The notes under the pieces are model-generated. The model did no database searches. It saw only the letters and a list, made by a program, of their open reading frames with translations, and was not told the DNA's origin. Below are positions 33,370 through 42,479 of a stretch of 64,000 bases of DNA, in pieces. Both the position numbers and the translations under genes were made by a program. Numbering within the stretch: the first letter of the stretch is position 1; each line of letters starts with the position of its first letter. Source of the DNA: Luteococcus sp052116585 (GTDB lineage Bacteria > Actinomycetota > Actinomycetes > Propionibacteriales > Propionibacteriaceae); NCBI RefSeq assembly GCF_052116585.1, contig NZ_JBQKKT010000006.1, forward strand, positions 62,001 to 126,000, given 5' to 3'.

Positions 33370-34218
33370 TCAACCCCTTCGTGCAGACACAGCCATCAGT
33401 TCGGTCCACCACACCCCCGCGCAGGCCAGCACCACCCCCGCCATCAGGCACACCTGCCCGGGCAGCTGCCCCAGCAGGAATCCCACGGGGTCGGCCCCCA
33501 CCACCCGCCCCAGGCCAATGCCCACCAGCGGCAGCAACGCCAGGAGCCGAGCCGTGGCGCGTGGCCCCGCAAGCTCCGCCTCGACGAGTTCGCTGCTCGC
33601 GCGCTCCTCTCGCGCCTGCTCCCCGGCCCGCGCAGCCAGTTCCGCAATGGGGGCCCCGGTGCGTTCGCACAGTTCCCACGCGCGGGCCAGCCCCAGGATC
33701 GCCTCATGCCCCGGAGCCTCGGCAGCGCGTCGCAGGGCGGCAGCGGGATCTCCGCCGATCGCCAGCGTGGCGGCGGGTCGCTCAAAGGCACTGGTCTGCT
33801 CCGCCGCCCGCTGGAGGGCCTGACCCGGCACAGCACCAATGCGCAACTGGGCGGCGAGCACCCGCATCCCCTGGGCAACCTCGGCCGCCGATCGGTCCGC
33901 CCGCCTCTGCTGCAGACGCTGCCAGCCGAGTCCCCCCACGGTGAGCCCCAACGCTGCTGCCGTGACAGCCCAGCACACCAGGTTGGCACCGCCCACGGCG
34001 GCGCACACCACCAGCACCCCCACAACCCCGCCCGCCGCCAGGCACCAACGCAGCCAGCGTCGGGGCCGATCCGCCCGCGTCGGTGGGCCCGGGGGCCCGG
34101 CTTCCCCATCCGTGCTGCCCCACTCCAACGGCGCCGGTGGCACGTGGGGCCGCGGTCCCAACCACAGCCCCACTGCCGCTGCCATCAAGAGGCTTCCTGC
34201 CCACGCGATGCTCGTCAT
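33370..34218 (-). CDS. tadB: TadB-like pilus assembly membrane protein
   Basis: A 282-residue platform protein of the T2SSF family. The helices are near 5-20, 57-95 and the C-terminus (LLALLPLVGIGLG; PGQVCLMAGVVLACAGVWW). The cytoplasmic F domain shows QGMRVLAAQLRIGAVPGQAL and LGLARAWELCERTGAPIAEL. The ATG overlaps the tadA stop by 4 bp (ATGA), so translation is coupled. It acts with TadA and TadC to assemble Flp-type pili. Confidence 0.85.
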   Translation of the reverse strand: MTSIAWAGSLLMAAAVGLWLGPRPHVPPAPLEWGSTDGEAGPPGPPTRADRPRRWLRWCLAAGGVVGVLVVCAAVGGANLVCWAVTAAALGLTVGGLGWQRLQQRRADRSAAEVAQGMRVLAAQLRIGAVPGQALQRAAEQTSAFERPAATLAIGGDPAAALRRAAEAPGHEAILGLARAWELCERTGAPIAELAARAGEQAREERASSELVEAELAGPRATARLLALLPLVGIGLGRVVGADPVGFLLGQLPGQVCLMAGVVLACAGVWWTELMAVSARRG

Positions 34219-35363
34219 CGCAGCGCCTCCACCAGATCCGCCCAGCCCGGCCCCTTGGACATGGCCAGTTCGGCGTCGCAGGCCAAGGCCTCCACCACCT
34301 CCACCTGGTGCTTCTCATTGCGCTTGACCACACCGATCTGGGAGACCCGTCGCCTGCCCTCGGCACCCCGTCGCACGTGCACCACCAGCCGGATGGCCGA
34401 TGCCACCTGGGCGTGGCAGGCCTCGCGCCCCATGCCACCCAGGGCGGCGAGGGATTCCAGACGAGCCGGCACATCAGTCACGGAGTTCGCGTGCACGGTG
34501 CCGCACCCGCCCTCGTGCCCAGTGTTCAGTGCGGCCAGGAGGTCCACGAGTTCCGCACCCCGCACCTCGCCCACCACCAGCCGGTCCGGGCGCATGCGCA
34601 GCGCCTGCCGCACCAGGTGGGTGAGCGTGACGGCCCCAACGCCCTCGGCATTGGGCTGACGAGCTTCCAACCGGACGCAGTGTGGATGACGCGGGGTGAG
34701 CTCGCGGGAATCCTCCACCACCAGCAGGCGTTCGCCCTCTGGCACCAGCGACAGCATGGACGACAGCAGCGTGGTCTTTCCCGAGCCGGTTCCGCCCGAG
34801 ACCAGGTAGGAGATGCGCCGGTCCACCACTGCCTGCAGGATGTCTGCGCACTCCCGGGACATGGCGCCGCCCTCCACCCAGTCATCCAGGGTCAGCGACC
34901 GGCGGGAAGGAACACGCAAGGAGATGCAGGTGCCGGGAGCGGCGATGCTGGCCAAGACGGCGTGCACGCGCGTCCCGTCGGGCAGGCGCGCGTCGACGCA
35001 GGGACTGGCCTCGTCCAGTCGTCGGCCGGCCGCAGCTGCCAGCCGGACGGCCAGCCGGCGCACCTCGTCGTCATCGGCGAAGGTCAGATCGGCCCTTTCC
35101 AGACCGCGACCACGGTCCACCCAGACCTGACCGGAACCGTTGACCAGGACATCGGTGACGCCCGGCTCCTGCAGCAGTGGTTCGAGAGGCCCTGCGCCGA
35201 CGCTGGTGCGGCGCAGGGCCTCGAGGGTGTCCAGGACCAGCGCGTCGGAGACCACCATTCCCAGGGAGCGCAGGGCGTGCGCCACGTCGGCCGGTTGGTG
35301 TGGCCGCCCCAGGGCTGCCAGTCGCAGGCGCACCAGTTCCAGGTCTTCTGCAGCGCTGGCCAT
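34215..35363 (-). CDS. tadA: TadA/CpaF-type secretion ATPase
   Basis: A 382-residue hexameric ATPase of the VirB11/CpaF type that drives pilus assembly. It has GAGPLEPLLQEPGVTDVLVNG, a PAS-like N-terminal domain, Walker A SGGTGSGKTTLLSSML (about 190), LLVVEDSRELTPRHPH, MRPDRLVVGEVRGAE (Walker B/Asp box region) and the His box HEGGCGTVHANS. The ATG at 35363 overlaps the ssd stop (TGATG); a GTG one codon earlier is possible. It is the second gene of the ssd-tadABC operon. Confidence 0.93.
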   Translation of the reverse strand: MASAAEDLELVRLRLAALGRPHQPADVAHALRSLGMVVSDALVLDTLEALRRTSVGAGPLEPLLQEPGVTDVLVNGSGQVWVDRGRGLERADLTFADDDEVRRLAVRLAAAAGRRLDEASPCVDARLPDGTRVHAVLASIAAPGTCISLRVPSRRSLTLDDWVEGGAMSRECADILQAVVDRRISYLVSGGTGSGKTTLLSSMLSLVPEGERLLVVEDSRELTPRHPHCVRLEARQPNAEGVGAVTLTHLVRQALRMRPDRLVVGEVRGAELVDLLAALNTGHEGGCGTVHANSVTDVPARLESLAALGGMGREACHAQVASAIRLVVHVRRGAEGRRRVSQIGVVKRNEKHQVEVVEALACDAELAMSKGPGWADLVEALR

Positions 35364-36400
35364 CACGCCACCAGAGCGTCGAGGATGCGGGCGACCTGCC
35401 GGGCGTGTCCCCAGCGGCGCGGGCGCAGGGGACGCCCTTGTTCGGCCGCCCGCACCACGGAGAGGTCCTGCCCCACCTCGCCCAGCAAGGGAACGCCCAG
35501 GGTCTCCGCCACCAGTTGTGGTGCCAGCCGCCGTCCCGGCCCGGTGCGCACCACCAGCTCGATGTCGTGCAAGCCGAGGGTCTCGGCCCTGGCCCGCGCC
35601 GCCATGACGGCGCGGACGTCGGCTCCGACGGCGAGCAGCTGACGCTGGCCGGGCAGGCCGTCCGAAAGCGCATTGCCATGTCCGGCGTCCAGGACCACCA
35701 GATCATGGGTTCGGGAGAGACACTGCAGGACCGATGCGACCGCTTCGGGTCTGGGTGCCGAACCACCCCGAGCTGCGCGGCCGGGACCAGCATGGGCCAC
35801 GATGTCCACGCCCGAGACATTGGGCAGGTTCCCGTCGAGCCTTTCCAGCCGGCCGCTGGCGGAACGCAGGTCATGCCACCGCCATCCCGGGGCATTCTCC
35901 GCTCCAAAGAGCAGGTCCAGCCCTCCGCCTTCCGGGTCGAGTTCCACCACTGCGGAGCGCAAGCCCCGTGCGGATGCCTGCTGGGCCAGGGCGCAACACA
36001 GGGTGCTCACACCCAGCCCGCCCGAACCGGACACCACGCGCACCACGCGGGCCTGCCCCACCGCACGGTCGCCTTGCCCCAGAGCCTGGGCCAGCGCCGA
36101 GGTGTGCTGCGGAAGCGCCAGGACGGCCGCCTCCAGCACGGGCGACCATGCGGCCAGCTGCTCCACGTCGTCGCCCACCAGGTGCACCCGGCTGCGCGGC
36201 TCCAGACCCAGGCCGCAGACCGCGGCCGCCATCTCCACCGAGACCACCACGCACGGGGCGCTTCGCCACGCCGCTCGTACGCGGGGCAGGTCACGCACCA
36301 CCTCCGGATGGACCCCGGTGGAGGCTGAGGCCGCAAGGATCGCCTCGATCATCCGGGGTTCCCGGGCAATCACCAGGGGAACCGTCTCCAGAACTGTCAT
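35363..36400 (-). CDS. ssd: Septum-site-determining-like / TadZ-type ATPase Ssd
   Basis: A 345-residue MinD/CpaE-like protein. The N-terminal receiver-like half (about 1-110) is followed by a ParA-type fold with a degenerate P-loop VVSGSGGLGVSTLCCALA (about 123) and SAVVELDPEGGGLDLLF. In mycobacteria Ssd affects septum placement; in tad loci the related TadZ positions the pilus. Here the gene starts the tad operon, which favours TadZ-like use. No SD is seen before the ATG at 36400; start choice rests on the family opening. It overlaps tadA by 1 nt. Confidence 0.82.
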   Translation of the reverse strand: MTVLETVPLVIAREPRMIEAILAASASTGVHPEVVRDLPRVRAAWRSAPCVVVSVEMAAAVCGLGLEPRSRVHLVGDDVEQLAAWSPVLEAAVLALPQHTSALAQALGQGDRAVGQARVVRVVSGSGGLGVSTLCCALAQQASARGLRSAVVELDPEGGGLDLLFGAENAPGWRWHDLRSASGRLERLDGNLPNVSGVDIVAHAGPGRAARGGSAPRPEAVASVLQCLSRTHDLVVLDAGHGNALSDGLPGQRQLLAVGADVRAVMAARARAETLGLHDIELVVRTGPGRRLAPQLVAETLGVPLLGEVGQDLSVVRAAEQGRPLRPRRWGHARQVARILDALVA

Positions 36401-36520
36401 ACCGACGTCATGTGCATCCGACCCTGTCCTGCGTTCACGCTGCAGGCTGGGCTGTGGACAACGCTGCCTGTGGACAACCCGCCGGCCGTGGCGTCACCCC
36501 GAGCCGCTCTCCAGACCCCA

Positions 36521-36526
36521 TAGAGT
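36521..36526 (+). promoter_or_regulatory. -10 element of a probably leaderless methyltransferase gene
   Basis: TAGAGT lies 7 nt before the ATG at 36534 and no SD is present, as expected if transcription starts at the start codon. Confidence 0.5.
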
Positions 36527-36533
36527 TGCCGTC

Positions 36534-37286
36534 ATGCCTTCCCCCCGACGCAGCCAGTTCCCAGGTCAGGCCATCGACTGGATGGTCGGCACCCAGCCTG
36601 CCCGCGTGCTCAACCTGGGCGGTGGTGCGGCGCTCCCCACGCTGCTCGCCTCCCGCGGTCACACGCTCTTCGCCCTCGACAAGTCCCGCAAGCAGGTTGA
36701 GCGCTATCGCGCCGACGGACGCATGGTTGCCGTCGCGGCCGAGGCCGAGGCCCTCCCCTTCGAGCCCTGCCAGTTCGACGCGATCACCTGTCACCAGGTC
36801 TTCCACCGCTTCGCCCCCGGTCTGGTGCTGAGCGAGATGGCGCGTGTGCTGCGCCCCGGCGGCGTGGCGTGCACCTCCTACTTGGTCCGCGACGACTCGG
36901 TGCCGTGGGTCAAGCGGCTGGTCAAGCTGCTGCGCCAGGTGGATGAGAATGCCATGCGGGGGAACTACGGCCACGATTCCATGGGAGCGCTGTGCACCAG
37001 CAAGTACTTCCCTGAGGTGGAGCAACGCAGCTTCCGCGTGTGGCAACCAGTTGACCGCCCCACCCTGCTGGCCATGGTGCGCCAGCAGCCTGCCGTCGCC
37101 GCCCTGGACGACGAACTGCGCCAGATGGTGCTGGCCGAGGCCGCCGAACTCTACGACAGCGCGGTTCCGGGCGCCGATGACCTGCGCCTGCCGTACACGC
37201 TGACGGTCTGGCGGGCCTGGGTTGACCACGTGGAACTCACTGCCCCGATCGAGATCAACGACACCGGACTGGTCATACCGCTCTAG
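36534..37286 (+). CDS. Class I SAM-dependent methyltransferase
   Basis: A 250-residue UbiE/Methyltransf_11-like enzyme. Motif I is ARVLNLGGGAALPTLLA (about 22), the acidic post-I position is in LFALDKS, motif II-like ITCHQVFHRFAPG and motif III VLRPGGVACT follow. The last third is a less conserved substrate part. The Gly-rich loop is LGGG, which is acceptable for the fold. It has no SD and a TAGAGT -10 at 7 nt, so a leaderless message is likely. It diverges from ssd and precedes nhaA. The substrate is unknown. Confidence 0.8.
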   Translation: MPSPRRSQFPGQAIDWMVGTQPARVLNLGGGAALPTLLASRGHTLFALDKSRKQVERYRADGRMVAVAAEAEALPFEPCQFDAITCHQVFHRFAPGLVLSEMARVLRPGGVACTSYLVRDDSVPWVKRLVKLLRQVDENAMRGNYGHDSMGALCTSKYFPEVEQRSFRVWQPVDRPTLLAMVRQQPAVAALDDELRQMVLAEAAELYDSAVPGADDLRLPYTLTVWRAWVDHVELTAPIEINDTGLVIPL

Positions 37287-37296
37287 CCGTTGCCTG

Positions 37297-37302
37297 TAGA
37301 AT
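37297..37302 (+). promoter_or_regulatory. Putative -10 of nhaA
   Basis: TAGAAT lies 69 bp before the chosen nhaA ATG and only 11 bp after the preceding stop. It implies a leader of about 55 nt, or use of the GTG at 37315. Confidence 0.4.
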
Positions 37303-37365
37303 TTCCCCATTGGTGTGCCGGGAAGTCTGGTCGGCGGCCCTGTCCAACGACCCAGATTGCGCACC

Positions 37366-38637
37366 ATGACCTCTCAGCACGACAACACGTCCGGCACGAC
37401 CCCCGGGGAGCCTTCGACGCCCCAGGACACGGGCGCCCGACGCCATCCCCGCCGCCGCATCGCCTTTGGCCCCGGCCGGGAAGCCAACCAGCTCCACCTG
37501 GGAGAAATCCTCCGGCGGGAGACCGTGGGAGGCATCCTGATGCTCGTGGCCACTGCGGCGGCACTGCTGGTGGCCAACCTGGCGCCCAGCTTCTACGAGC
37601 ACCTGTCCCACCTCCAGCTGGGACCGCTCAGCCTGCACCAGTGGGCGGCCGACGGCCTGCTCACCATCTTCTTCTTCGTCGCGGGCCTCGAACTCAAGCG
37701 AGAGATCGTCGAGGGATCCCTGAGCCGGCCAGCCGATGCGCTGCTGCCGATCATGGCGGCGCTGGGCGGCATGGCGGTGCCCGCGCTGATCTACGTCGGC
37801 GTCAACGCCTTCGGCGACGGCAACCTGCACGGCTGGGGCATCCCGATGGCCACCGACATCGCCTTCGCCCTGGCGGTGCTGGCCATCGTCGGATCCCAGC
37901 TGCCACTGGGCGTGCGGGCCTTCCTGCTGACGCTGGCCATCGTCGACGACCTGGGCGCCATCATCGTGATCGCAGTCTTCTTCTCCAGCGGCATCTCACT
38001 GCTGAAGCTGCTGGGCGCCCTGGTCTGCGTCGCGCTGTTCGCCCTGGCGCAGCGCCGCAGGATCGACACCGTGTGGCTCTACATCGTGCTGGGCATCGCG
38101 GCCTGGTGGCTGATGCTGCAGTCCGGTGTGCACGCCACCATCGCCGGCGTTGCGCTGGGTCTGGTGACGCGCACCGACGAGTTCGAGGAGCATGACCCGG
38201 TGGACCGCTGGAAGCACGCCATCGAACCCTGGTCGGCCGGTCTGGTGGTGCCCGTCTTCGCCTTCTTCGCGGCCGGAGTTCCGGTCAACGGCGAGATGAT
38301 GCGTTCGCTGGTGAGCAATCCAGTGCCACTGGGGGTCCTGCTCGGCCTGTTCGTCGGCAAGTTCGTCGGCGTCTACAGTGCTGCCCGCCTGACAGCGCGG
38401 TTCACCTCAGCGGAGCTGGCCCCCGGCGTCCAGTGGGGCGACATCGCGGGCACAGCGGTCCTGTGCGGCATCGGCTTCACCGTCTCCCTGCTGATCTCTG
38501 ACCTGGCCTTCCCGGGCGATCTGGAGTCTGCCCAGAGCGCCAAGGCCGCCGTGCTGATGGCCTCCCTGCTGTCCGCCCTGGTGGGCGGCTTCCTGTTACG
38601 CCGTCGGAGTAATGCCCACGATGCAGTGTCCCAGTGA
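37366..38637 (+). CDS. nhaA: Na+/H+ antiporter NhaA
   Basis: A 423-residue antiporter that exchanges internal Na+ for external protons and keeps pH and sodium low. Family hallmarks: FFFVAGLELKREIVEGSL, GGMAVPALIY, GWGIPMATDIAFALAVLA and the paired Asp residues in LAIVDDLGAIIVIAVFF, with about 11-12 membrane helices. The N-terminal 40 residues are a polar extension (DNTSGTTPGEPS). Start ATG 37366 has a weak SD; a GTG at 37315 would add 17 residues. It is followed by a separate promoter for the holin-like gene. Confidence 0.92.
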   Translation: MTSQHDNTSGTTPGEPSTPQDTGARRHPRRRIAFGPGREANQLHLGEILRRETVGGILMLVATAAALLVANLAPSFYEHLSHLQLGPLSLHQWAADGLLTIFFFVAGLELKREIVEGSLSRPADALLPIMAALGGMAVPALIYVGVNAFGDGNLHGWGIPMATDIAFALAVLAIVGSQLPLGVRAFLLTLAIVDDLGAIIVIAVFFSSGISLLKLLGALVCVALFALAQRRRIDTVWLYIVLGIAAWWLMLQSGVHATIAGVALGLVTRTDEFEEHDPVDRWKHAIEPWSAGLVVPVFAFFAAGVPVNGEMMRSLVSNPVPLGVLLGLFVGKFVGVYSAARLTARFTSAELAPGVQWGDIAGTAVLCGIGFTVSLLISDLAFPGDLESAQSAKAAVLMASLLSALVGGFLLRRRSNAHDAVSQ

Positions 38638-38715
38638 GCGCCCATGAGGTGCCCTTCGTGAGCCGGTGCGTCTAGGCTGTGTCTGGAGCACAGCACACTT
38701 TGAGGAGCTGAACAC

Positions 38716-39291
38716 ATGGCCGAGCGGCAGAATCCGAAGACCTTCGTCGACAACCTGAAGGTGGACACCAAGTCAGTCGTGATGGACAACATCGCACTGG
38801 CCAAGGCCGAGGTGGTTCCGGCAGCCAAGGCGGCGGGCGTCGGTGGCGGCATGTTCGGCGCGGCCGGTTACCTGGCCGCCAACGCTGCCTCCCTGCTCTT
38901 CCTGGCCGGCGGCGTCGGCTTCGCCCTGTGGTTCTCCCACCTGTTCGGCTGGGGCCCGCTGGCCTCCGTCGCACTGGGTTTCGTGGCCATGGCGCTGGTT
39001 CTGCTGATCCTGGCCGGCATCCTCGCGATGATCGGCAAGGGCAAGATGAAGCAGGTCAAGGCACCGGAGGCCACCATCCAGGAGGCCAAGGTCACCGTCG
39101 CCACGTTGAAGGACTCGCTGAACCGTGGTGTGAACGAGGTCGAGGCCAACATCCGCGACCGCAAGGGTCTGGCCAGCGCCAAGCGCGCCGCCAAGGACGT
39201 CGCCACCACCTTCCCCGCCCAGCGCACCGATGTGCCCACCACCCCGGCGCGTGCCACGGGCGGTGCCACCAGCGCCGACGCGCTGAAGTGA
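38716..39291 (+). CDS. Phage-holin-superfamily (PF07332-like) membrane protein
   Basis: A 191-residue Phage_holin_3_6-type protein, a housekeeping family in actinobacteria despite the name. An amphipathic N-terminal helix precedes two long hydrophobic helices (about 53-75 and 82-108). The C-terminal 80 residues are basic, helical and Ala/Lys-rich. SD GAGGAGC is 7 nt before the ATG, and TAGGCT lies at 38673. A strong bidirectional terminator follows. Its cellular task is unknown. Confidence 0.8.
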   Translation: MAERQNPKTFVDNLKVDTKSVVMDNIALAKAEVVPAAKAAGVGGGMFGAAGYLAANAASLLFLAGGVGFALWFSHLFGWGPLASVALGFVAMALVLLILAGILAMIGKGKMKQVKAPEATIQEAKVTVATLKDSLNRGVNEVEANIRDRKGLASAKRAAKDVATTFPAQRTDVPTTPARATGGATSADALK

Positions 39292-39318
39292 GCCACATCA
39301 CCACCAGCTGACCAGCAG

Positions 39319-39355
39319 CAGGAGGGCCACACCCGGATCGGGTGCGGCCCTCCTG
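39319..39355. terminator. Bidirectional terminator
   Basis: CAGGAGGGCC (39319-39328) pairs with GGCCCTCCTG (39346-39355), with an inner CACCCG/CGGGTG stem. It lies between the convergent holin-like and glucosidase genes. Confidence 0.85.
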
Positions 39356-39373
39356 TCGTGCCCTGGCCGGTGG

Positions 39374-41086
39374 TCAGCCCAGGCGGATGATCCTCGACTC
39401 CCACGGTGCCAGACGGTCCTCGGCCCGCTCGTCGTGCGTGCCCAGCAGCAGCTCACCGGCTCGGCGCAGGTCCCCCGGGATCTCGCAGTCGGTGCTCGAC
39501 ATGTTCGCCAGCACCAACAGGCTCTCGTCGGCCAGGGAACGGGTGAAGGCGAAGAGCTGCTCGTGCTCGGGTTCCAGCAGGGCAAAGACACCATCACGCA
39601 CCACGTCGAGTTCGTGACGAAGGGCGATCAACTTCCGGTAGTGGTGGAAGACCGAGTTCGGATCCGCCACTGCCGCCTCGACATTGATCACGTCGCGGTT
39701 CTGGTTGATCTCGATCCAGGGCTCGCCCGTGGTGAAGCCGGCCTTCTCGCTGGAATCCCACAGCACCGGGGTGCGGGCATTGTCACGGCTCTTCACCCGG
39801 TAGCTCTCCAGCAGCTGCTCGCCATCCGCGCCCAGGGCTGTGGCCTCGGCCCAGTGGTTGAGCACCTCGATGTCGCGATACTGCTCGATCGACGTGAACC
39901 CGGCATTGGTCATGCCGATCTCCTCGCCCTGGTAGATGTACGGCGTGCCCTTCTGCAGGTGCAGCACCGTGGCCAAGGTCTTGGCGGAGTTGACCCGGTG
40001 CTGCGGCGAGTCATCGCCCCAGCGGCTGACGATGCGTGGCTGGTCGTGGTTGTCCCAGTAGAGGGAATTCCACCCGCGGCCCTCGAGCCCGTGCTGCCAC
40101 TTGGCCAGGTTCGCCTTGAGGTCCGGCAGGTGCAGCGGCTTGAGCGCCCACTTGCCCATGCCCGGCTGCTCGTCGAGCCCCATGTGCTCGAACTGGAAGA
40201 CCATCCCGACCTCTGCCCGGGCAGGGTCGGTGTACTTGCTGGCCTGCTCCACACTGACGCCGGGGCATTCACCGACGGTGAGCAGGTTCTGCCCGGCCAG
40301 CACCTGCTGGTTCATCTCGTGCAGGAATTCGTCCATCCGCGGCCCGTCCACGTAGGAGCCGGTGAAGCTCAGCGCCTGACCCGGCACCGTCACGCCGTCG
40401 GCCAGCGGGAGTTCCTTGCTGATCAGGTTGATGACGTCCATCCGGAAGCCGTCGACGCCACGCTCGACCCACCACGACATCATGTCGTACACCGCCTGGC
40501 GCACCTCGGGGTTCTCCCAGTTGAGGTCGGGCTGCTTGCGGCTGAACAGGTGCAGGTAGTACTGGCCGCGCTGCTCGTCGTAGTGCCAGGCCGGGCCGCT
40601 GAAAGCGCTGGCCCAGTTGGTCGGCTCCGCCCCGGGAGCGCCGGGCTCGAAGCCCTCCCGGGCATCGGCCCACCAGTACCAGTCGGCCTTGGCGGAGGTG
40701 CGGTCCCGACTCTCCTGGAACCAGGGGTGCTCGTCGGAGGTGTGGTTGACCACCAGGTCCATCACCAGCTTCATCCCGCGGCTGTGCAACCCGTCGATGA
40801 GCTCGTCGAGGTCCGCCAGGCTGCCGAAGAGGGGGTCGATGTCCTGGTAGTCGCTGATGTCATAGCCGTTGTCGTCCTGGGGGCTCTTGTAGGCGGGGCT
40901 CATCCAGACTGCGTCGACGCCGAGGGCCGCCAGGTGGTCCAGCCGGGAGATGATGCCGCGAATGTCGCCGATGCCGTCACCATCGGAGTCGCAGAAGCTG
41001 CGGGGGTAGATCTGGTACACCACCGCGCTCTTCCACCAGTCGTCGGGGCGGTTGGCGAGGTTGTTTCCGGGTCGCTGAGCAGTCAT
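39374..41086 (-). CDS. GH13 alpha-glucosidase (oligo-1,6-glucosidase type)
   Basis: A 570-residue glycoside hydrolase 13 enzyme. VVYQIYPRSFCDSDGDGIGDI opens the barrel; DLVVNHTSDEHPWF, the nucleophile Asp in DGFRMDVINL (about 214), acid/base Glu in TVGECPG (about 273) and Asp in WDNHDQPR (about 346) are all present. It has no signal peptide, so it would act on imported malto- or isomalto-oligosaccharides or sucrose. It ends with a C-terminal beta domain. No sugar transporter is nearby. Distinguishing 1,4- from 1,6-specificity from motifs is tentative. Confidence 0.88.
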   Translation of the reverse strand: MTAQRPGNNLANRPDDWWKSAVVYQIYPRSFCDSDGDGIGDIRGIISRLDHLAALGVDAVWMSPAYKSPQDDNGYDISDYQDIDPLFGSLADLDELIDGLHSRGMKLVMDLVVNHTSDEHPWFQESRDRTSAKADWYWWADAREGFEPGAPGAEPTNWASAFSGPAWHYDEQRGQYYLHLFSRKQPDLNWENPEVRQAVYDMMSWWVERGVDGFRMDVINLISKELPLADGVTVPGQALSFTGSYVDGPRMDEFLHEMNQQVLAGQNLLTVGECPGVSVEQASKYTDPARAEVGMVFQFEHMGLDEQPGMGKWALKPLHLPDLKANLAKWQHGLEGRGWNSLYWDNHDQPRIVSRWGDDSPQHRVNSAKTLATVLHLQKGTPYIYQGEEIGMTNAGFTSIEQYRDIEVLNHWAEATALGADGEQLLESYRVKSRDNARTPVLWDSSEKAGFTTGEPWIEINQNRDVINVEAAVADPNSVFHHYRKLIALRHELDVVRDGVFALLEPEHEQLFAFTRSLADESLLVLANMSSTDCEIPGDLRRAGELLLGTHDERAEDRLAPWESRIIRLG

Positions 41087-41106
41087 GCCCCGATCATTCC
41101 AGACGG

Positions 41107-41841
41107 TCAGGAAGGCCGGGCGCTCGGCCCCTTCCAGCCCTTGGGCGGGCCGGACCTGTCGCGCAGGAAACGCTGGGGAACCTCCACCTGCAGGTTGGGA
41201 TTCCAGGCCCGACGCCAGCCGCCCAGGTCCAGCAGGCAGTCGGTCAGATGCGCCGTGAAGCCCCAGATGAAGATCTCACCCATGCTGAAGGCCGGCCCGC
41301 TGTACCCATTGGGGAGCACGGCCGTCACGCGGTTCTGCGGATCGGCCAGGTCCTCGATCCGGTAGCGGTGGATGGCCGCCACTTCACGCGCGTCCACGGG
41401 CGTGATGGTGCTGTCTCCCTCACCATCCCAGGCCGCGACAATGCCCGCGACGTCGAAGGCACTGGCGGCCACGTGGGCCGCCGGCAGACGTCCCATCACC
41501 TTGGCCCGCGACGGCGCCAGGCCGATCTCCTCATGGGCCTCCCGCAGGGCGGCCTCGACGGGGCCCTCTCCCTCCTCCAGCGCACCGCCGGGGAAGGAGA
41601 TCTGGCCGGGGTGCTTGCGCATGATGGCCGAGCGTTCGGTGAAGGTGAGGTCCAGCTCCTCCTCGCCGATCATCATCAGCACCGCGGCCCGACGGGATCC
41701 GGGCCGGGTGGGGCGGGGAGCCGTGACCCGTTCGACGAGCTGTTCGGCGTCGCCCAGGGAGTCGGTGAGACCGCCCAGCTCCTGCGGCAGTTGCCGCGGG
41801 TCGGCCAGCACCGGTTCGATGGGACCGATCGGCTCGGTCAT
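41107..41841 (-). CDS. NUDIX hydrolase, CoA-pyrophosphatase type
   Basis: A 244-residue hydrolase with a full NUDIX box (GGALEEGEGPVEAALREAHEEIGL region, about residues 80-103) and the upstream FTERSAIMRKHPGQISFPG stretch typical of NudL/CoA pyrophosphatases (COG0494). It would split CoA or acyl-CoA into phosphopantetheine and 3',5'-ADP. The ATG overlaps the TlpA gene by 4 bp (ATGA). The nth-tlpA-nudix order is shared with mycobacteria (Rv3674c-Rv3672c), which supports one operon. Confidence 0.87.
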   Translation of the reverse strand: MTEPIGPIEPVLADPRQLPQELGGLTDSLGDAEQLVERVTAPRPTRPGSRRAAVLMMIGEEELDLTFTERSAIMRKHPGQISFPGGALEEGEGPVEAALREAHEEIGLAPSRAKVMGRLPAAHVAASAFDVAGIVAAWDGEGDSTITPVDAREVAAIHRYRIEDLADPQNRVTAVLPNGYSGPAFSMGEIFIWGFTAHLTDCLLDLGGWRRAWNPNLQVEVPQRFLRDRSGPPKGWKGPSARPS

Positions 41842-42479
41842 GACGCCGTGACCCCGAGGTACTTCTCCACGTCGGCCCGCAGGGCGTCCGGGGTCTTGTA
41901 CACCGTCGTGGAGTGGTGCACCAGCGTGCCCTGCGCATCGACGAAGTAGGTCTGCGGCGGGCCGGGAACCTTCAGAGGAGCGCGCACCGTCTGCTCGGGG
42001 TCGACCAACTGCGGGTACAGCGTCTGGTGCTCCACCGCAAAGTCGATCGCCTTGCCGACGAAGGGATCTCCGTAGTTGATGCCCAGGAAGTCCACTTGGC
42101 CGCGGGTCTCCCGCGCCACCTGGGCAAAGCTGGGCGCCTCCTCGGCGCAGGGCTGGCACCACTGGGCCCAGATGTTGATCACGCGGGGCTTTCCGGTGGG
42201 CAGACCGGCCAGGTTCACCGTGCTGTCACCGCCCAGGCAGTCCAGCGTCACGGCCGGCAGCCCCCCTTCCCGCTGGGTTGCCTTGGCGTCGCTGGCAGGG
42301 CAGGCATCGATGCCGGCCTCCTGTCGAGCGCCGAGGACCTCGCCCGGTGCCAGCGAGCGTTGGCTGTCCGGCTGGCCGGAGACCGTGATGCTGGGAACGC
42401 TCGCCTCATCTGTGGCCGGGCTGCACGCGGTGACCACGAGCGCGAGGGCCAGCAGGGCGGTGCGGGTCAGGTGTCTCAT
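41838..42479 (-). CDS. TlpA-like thioredoxin-fold lipoprotein
   Basis: A 213-residue exported thiol-disulfide protein. The signal peptide ends in a lipobox (LVVTAC, about residue 19), so it should be lipid-anchored. The thioredoxin fold carries the redox pair WCQPC (about 108). The cis-Pro region is GPPQTYF. Probable roles are cytochrome c maturation or protection of envelope thiols. Start and stop overlap both neighbours (nth and NUDIX), giving a tightly coupled operon. Confidence 0.87.
   Translation of the reverse strand: MRHLTRTALLALALVVTACSPATDEASVPSITVSGQPDSQRSLAPGEVLGARQEAGIDACPASDAKATQREGGLPAVTLDCLGGDSTVNLAGLPTGKPRVINIWAQWCQPCAEEAPSFAQVARETRGQVDFLGINYGDPFVGKAIDFAVEHQTLYPQLVDPEQTVRAPLKVPGPPQTYFVDAQGTLVHHSTTVYKTPDALRADVEKYLGVTAS

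Noticed and set aside
38716..39291. Remnant prophage holin
   Set aside because: This holin-superfamily type is a normal chromosomal gene in actinobacteria, and no phage genes are nearby.
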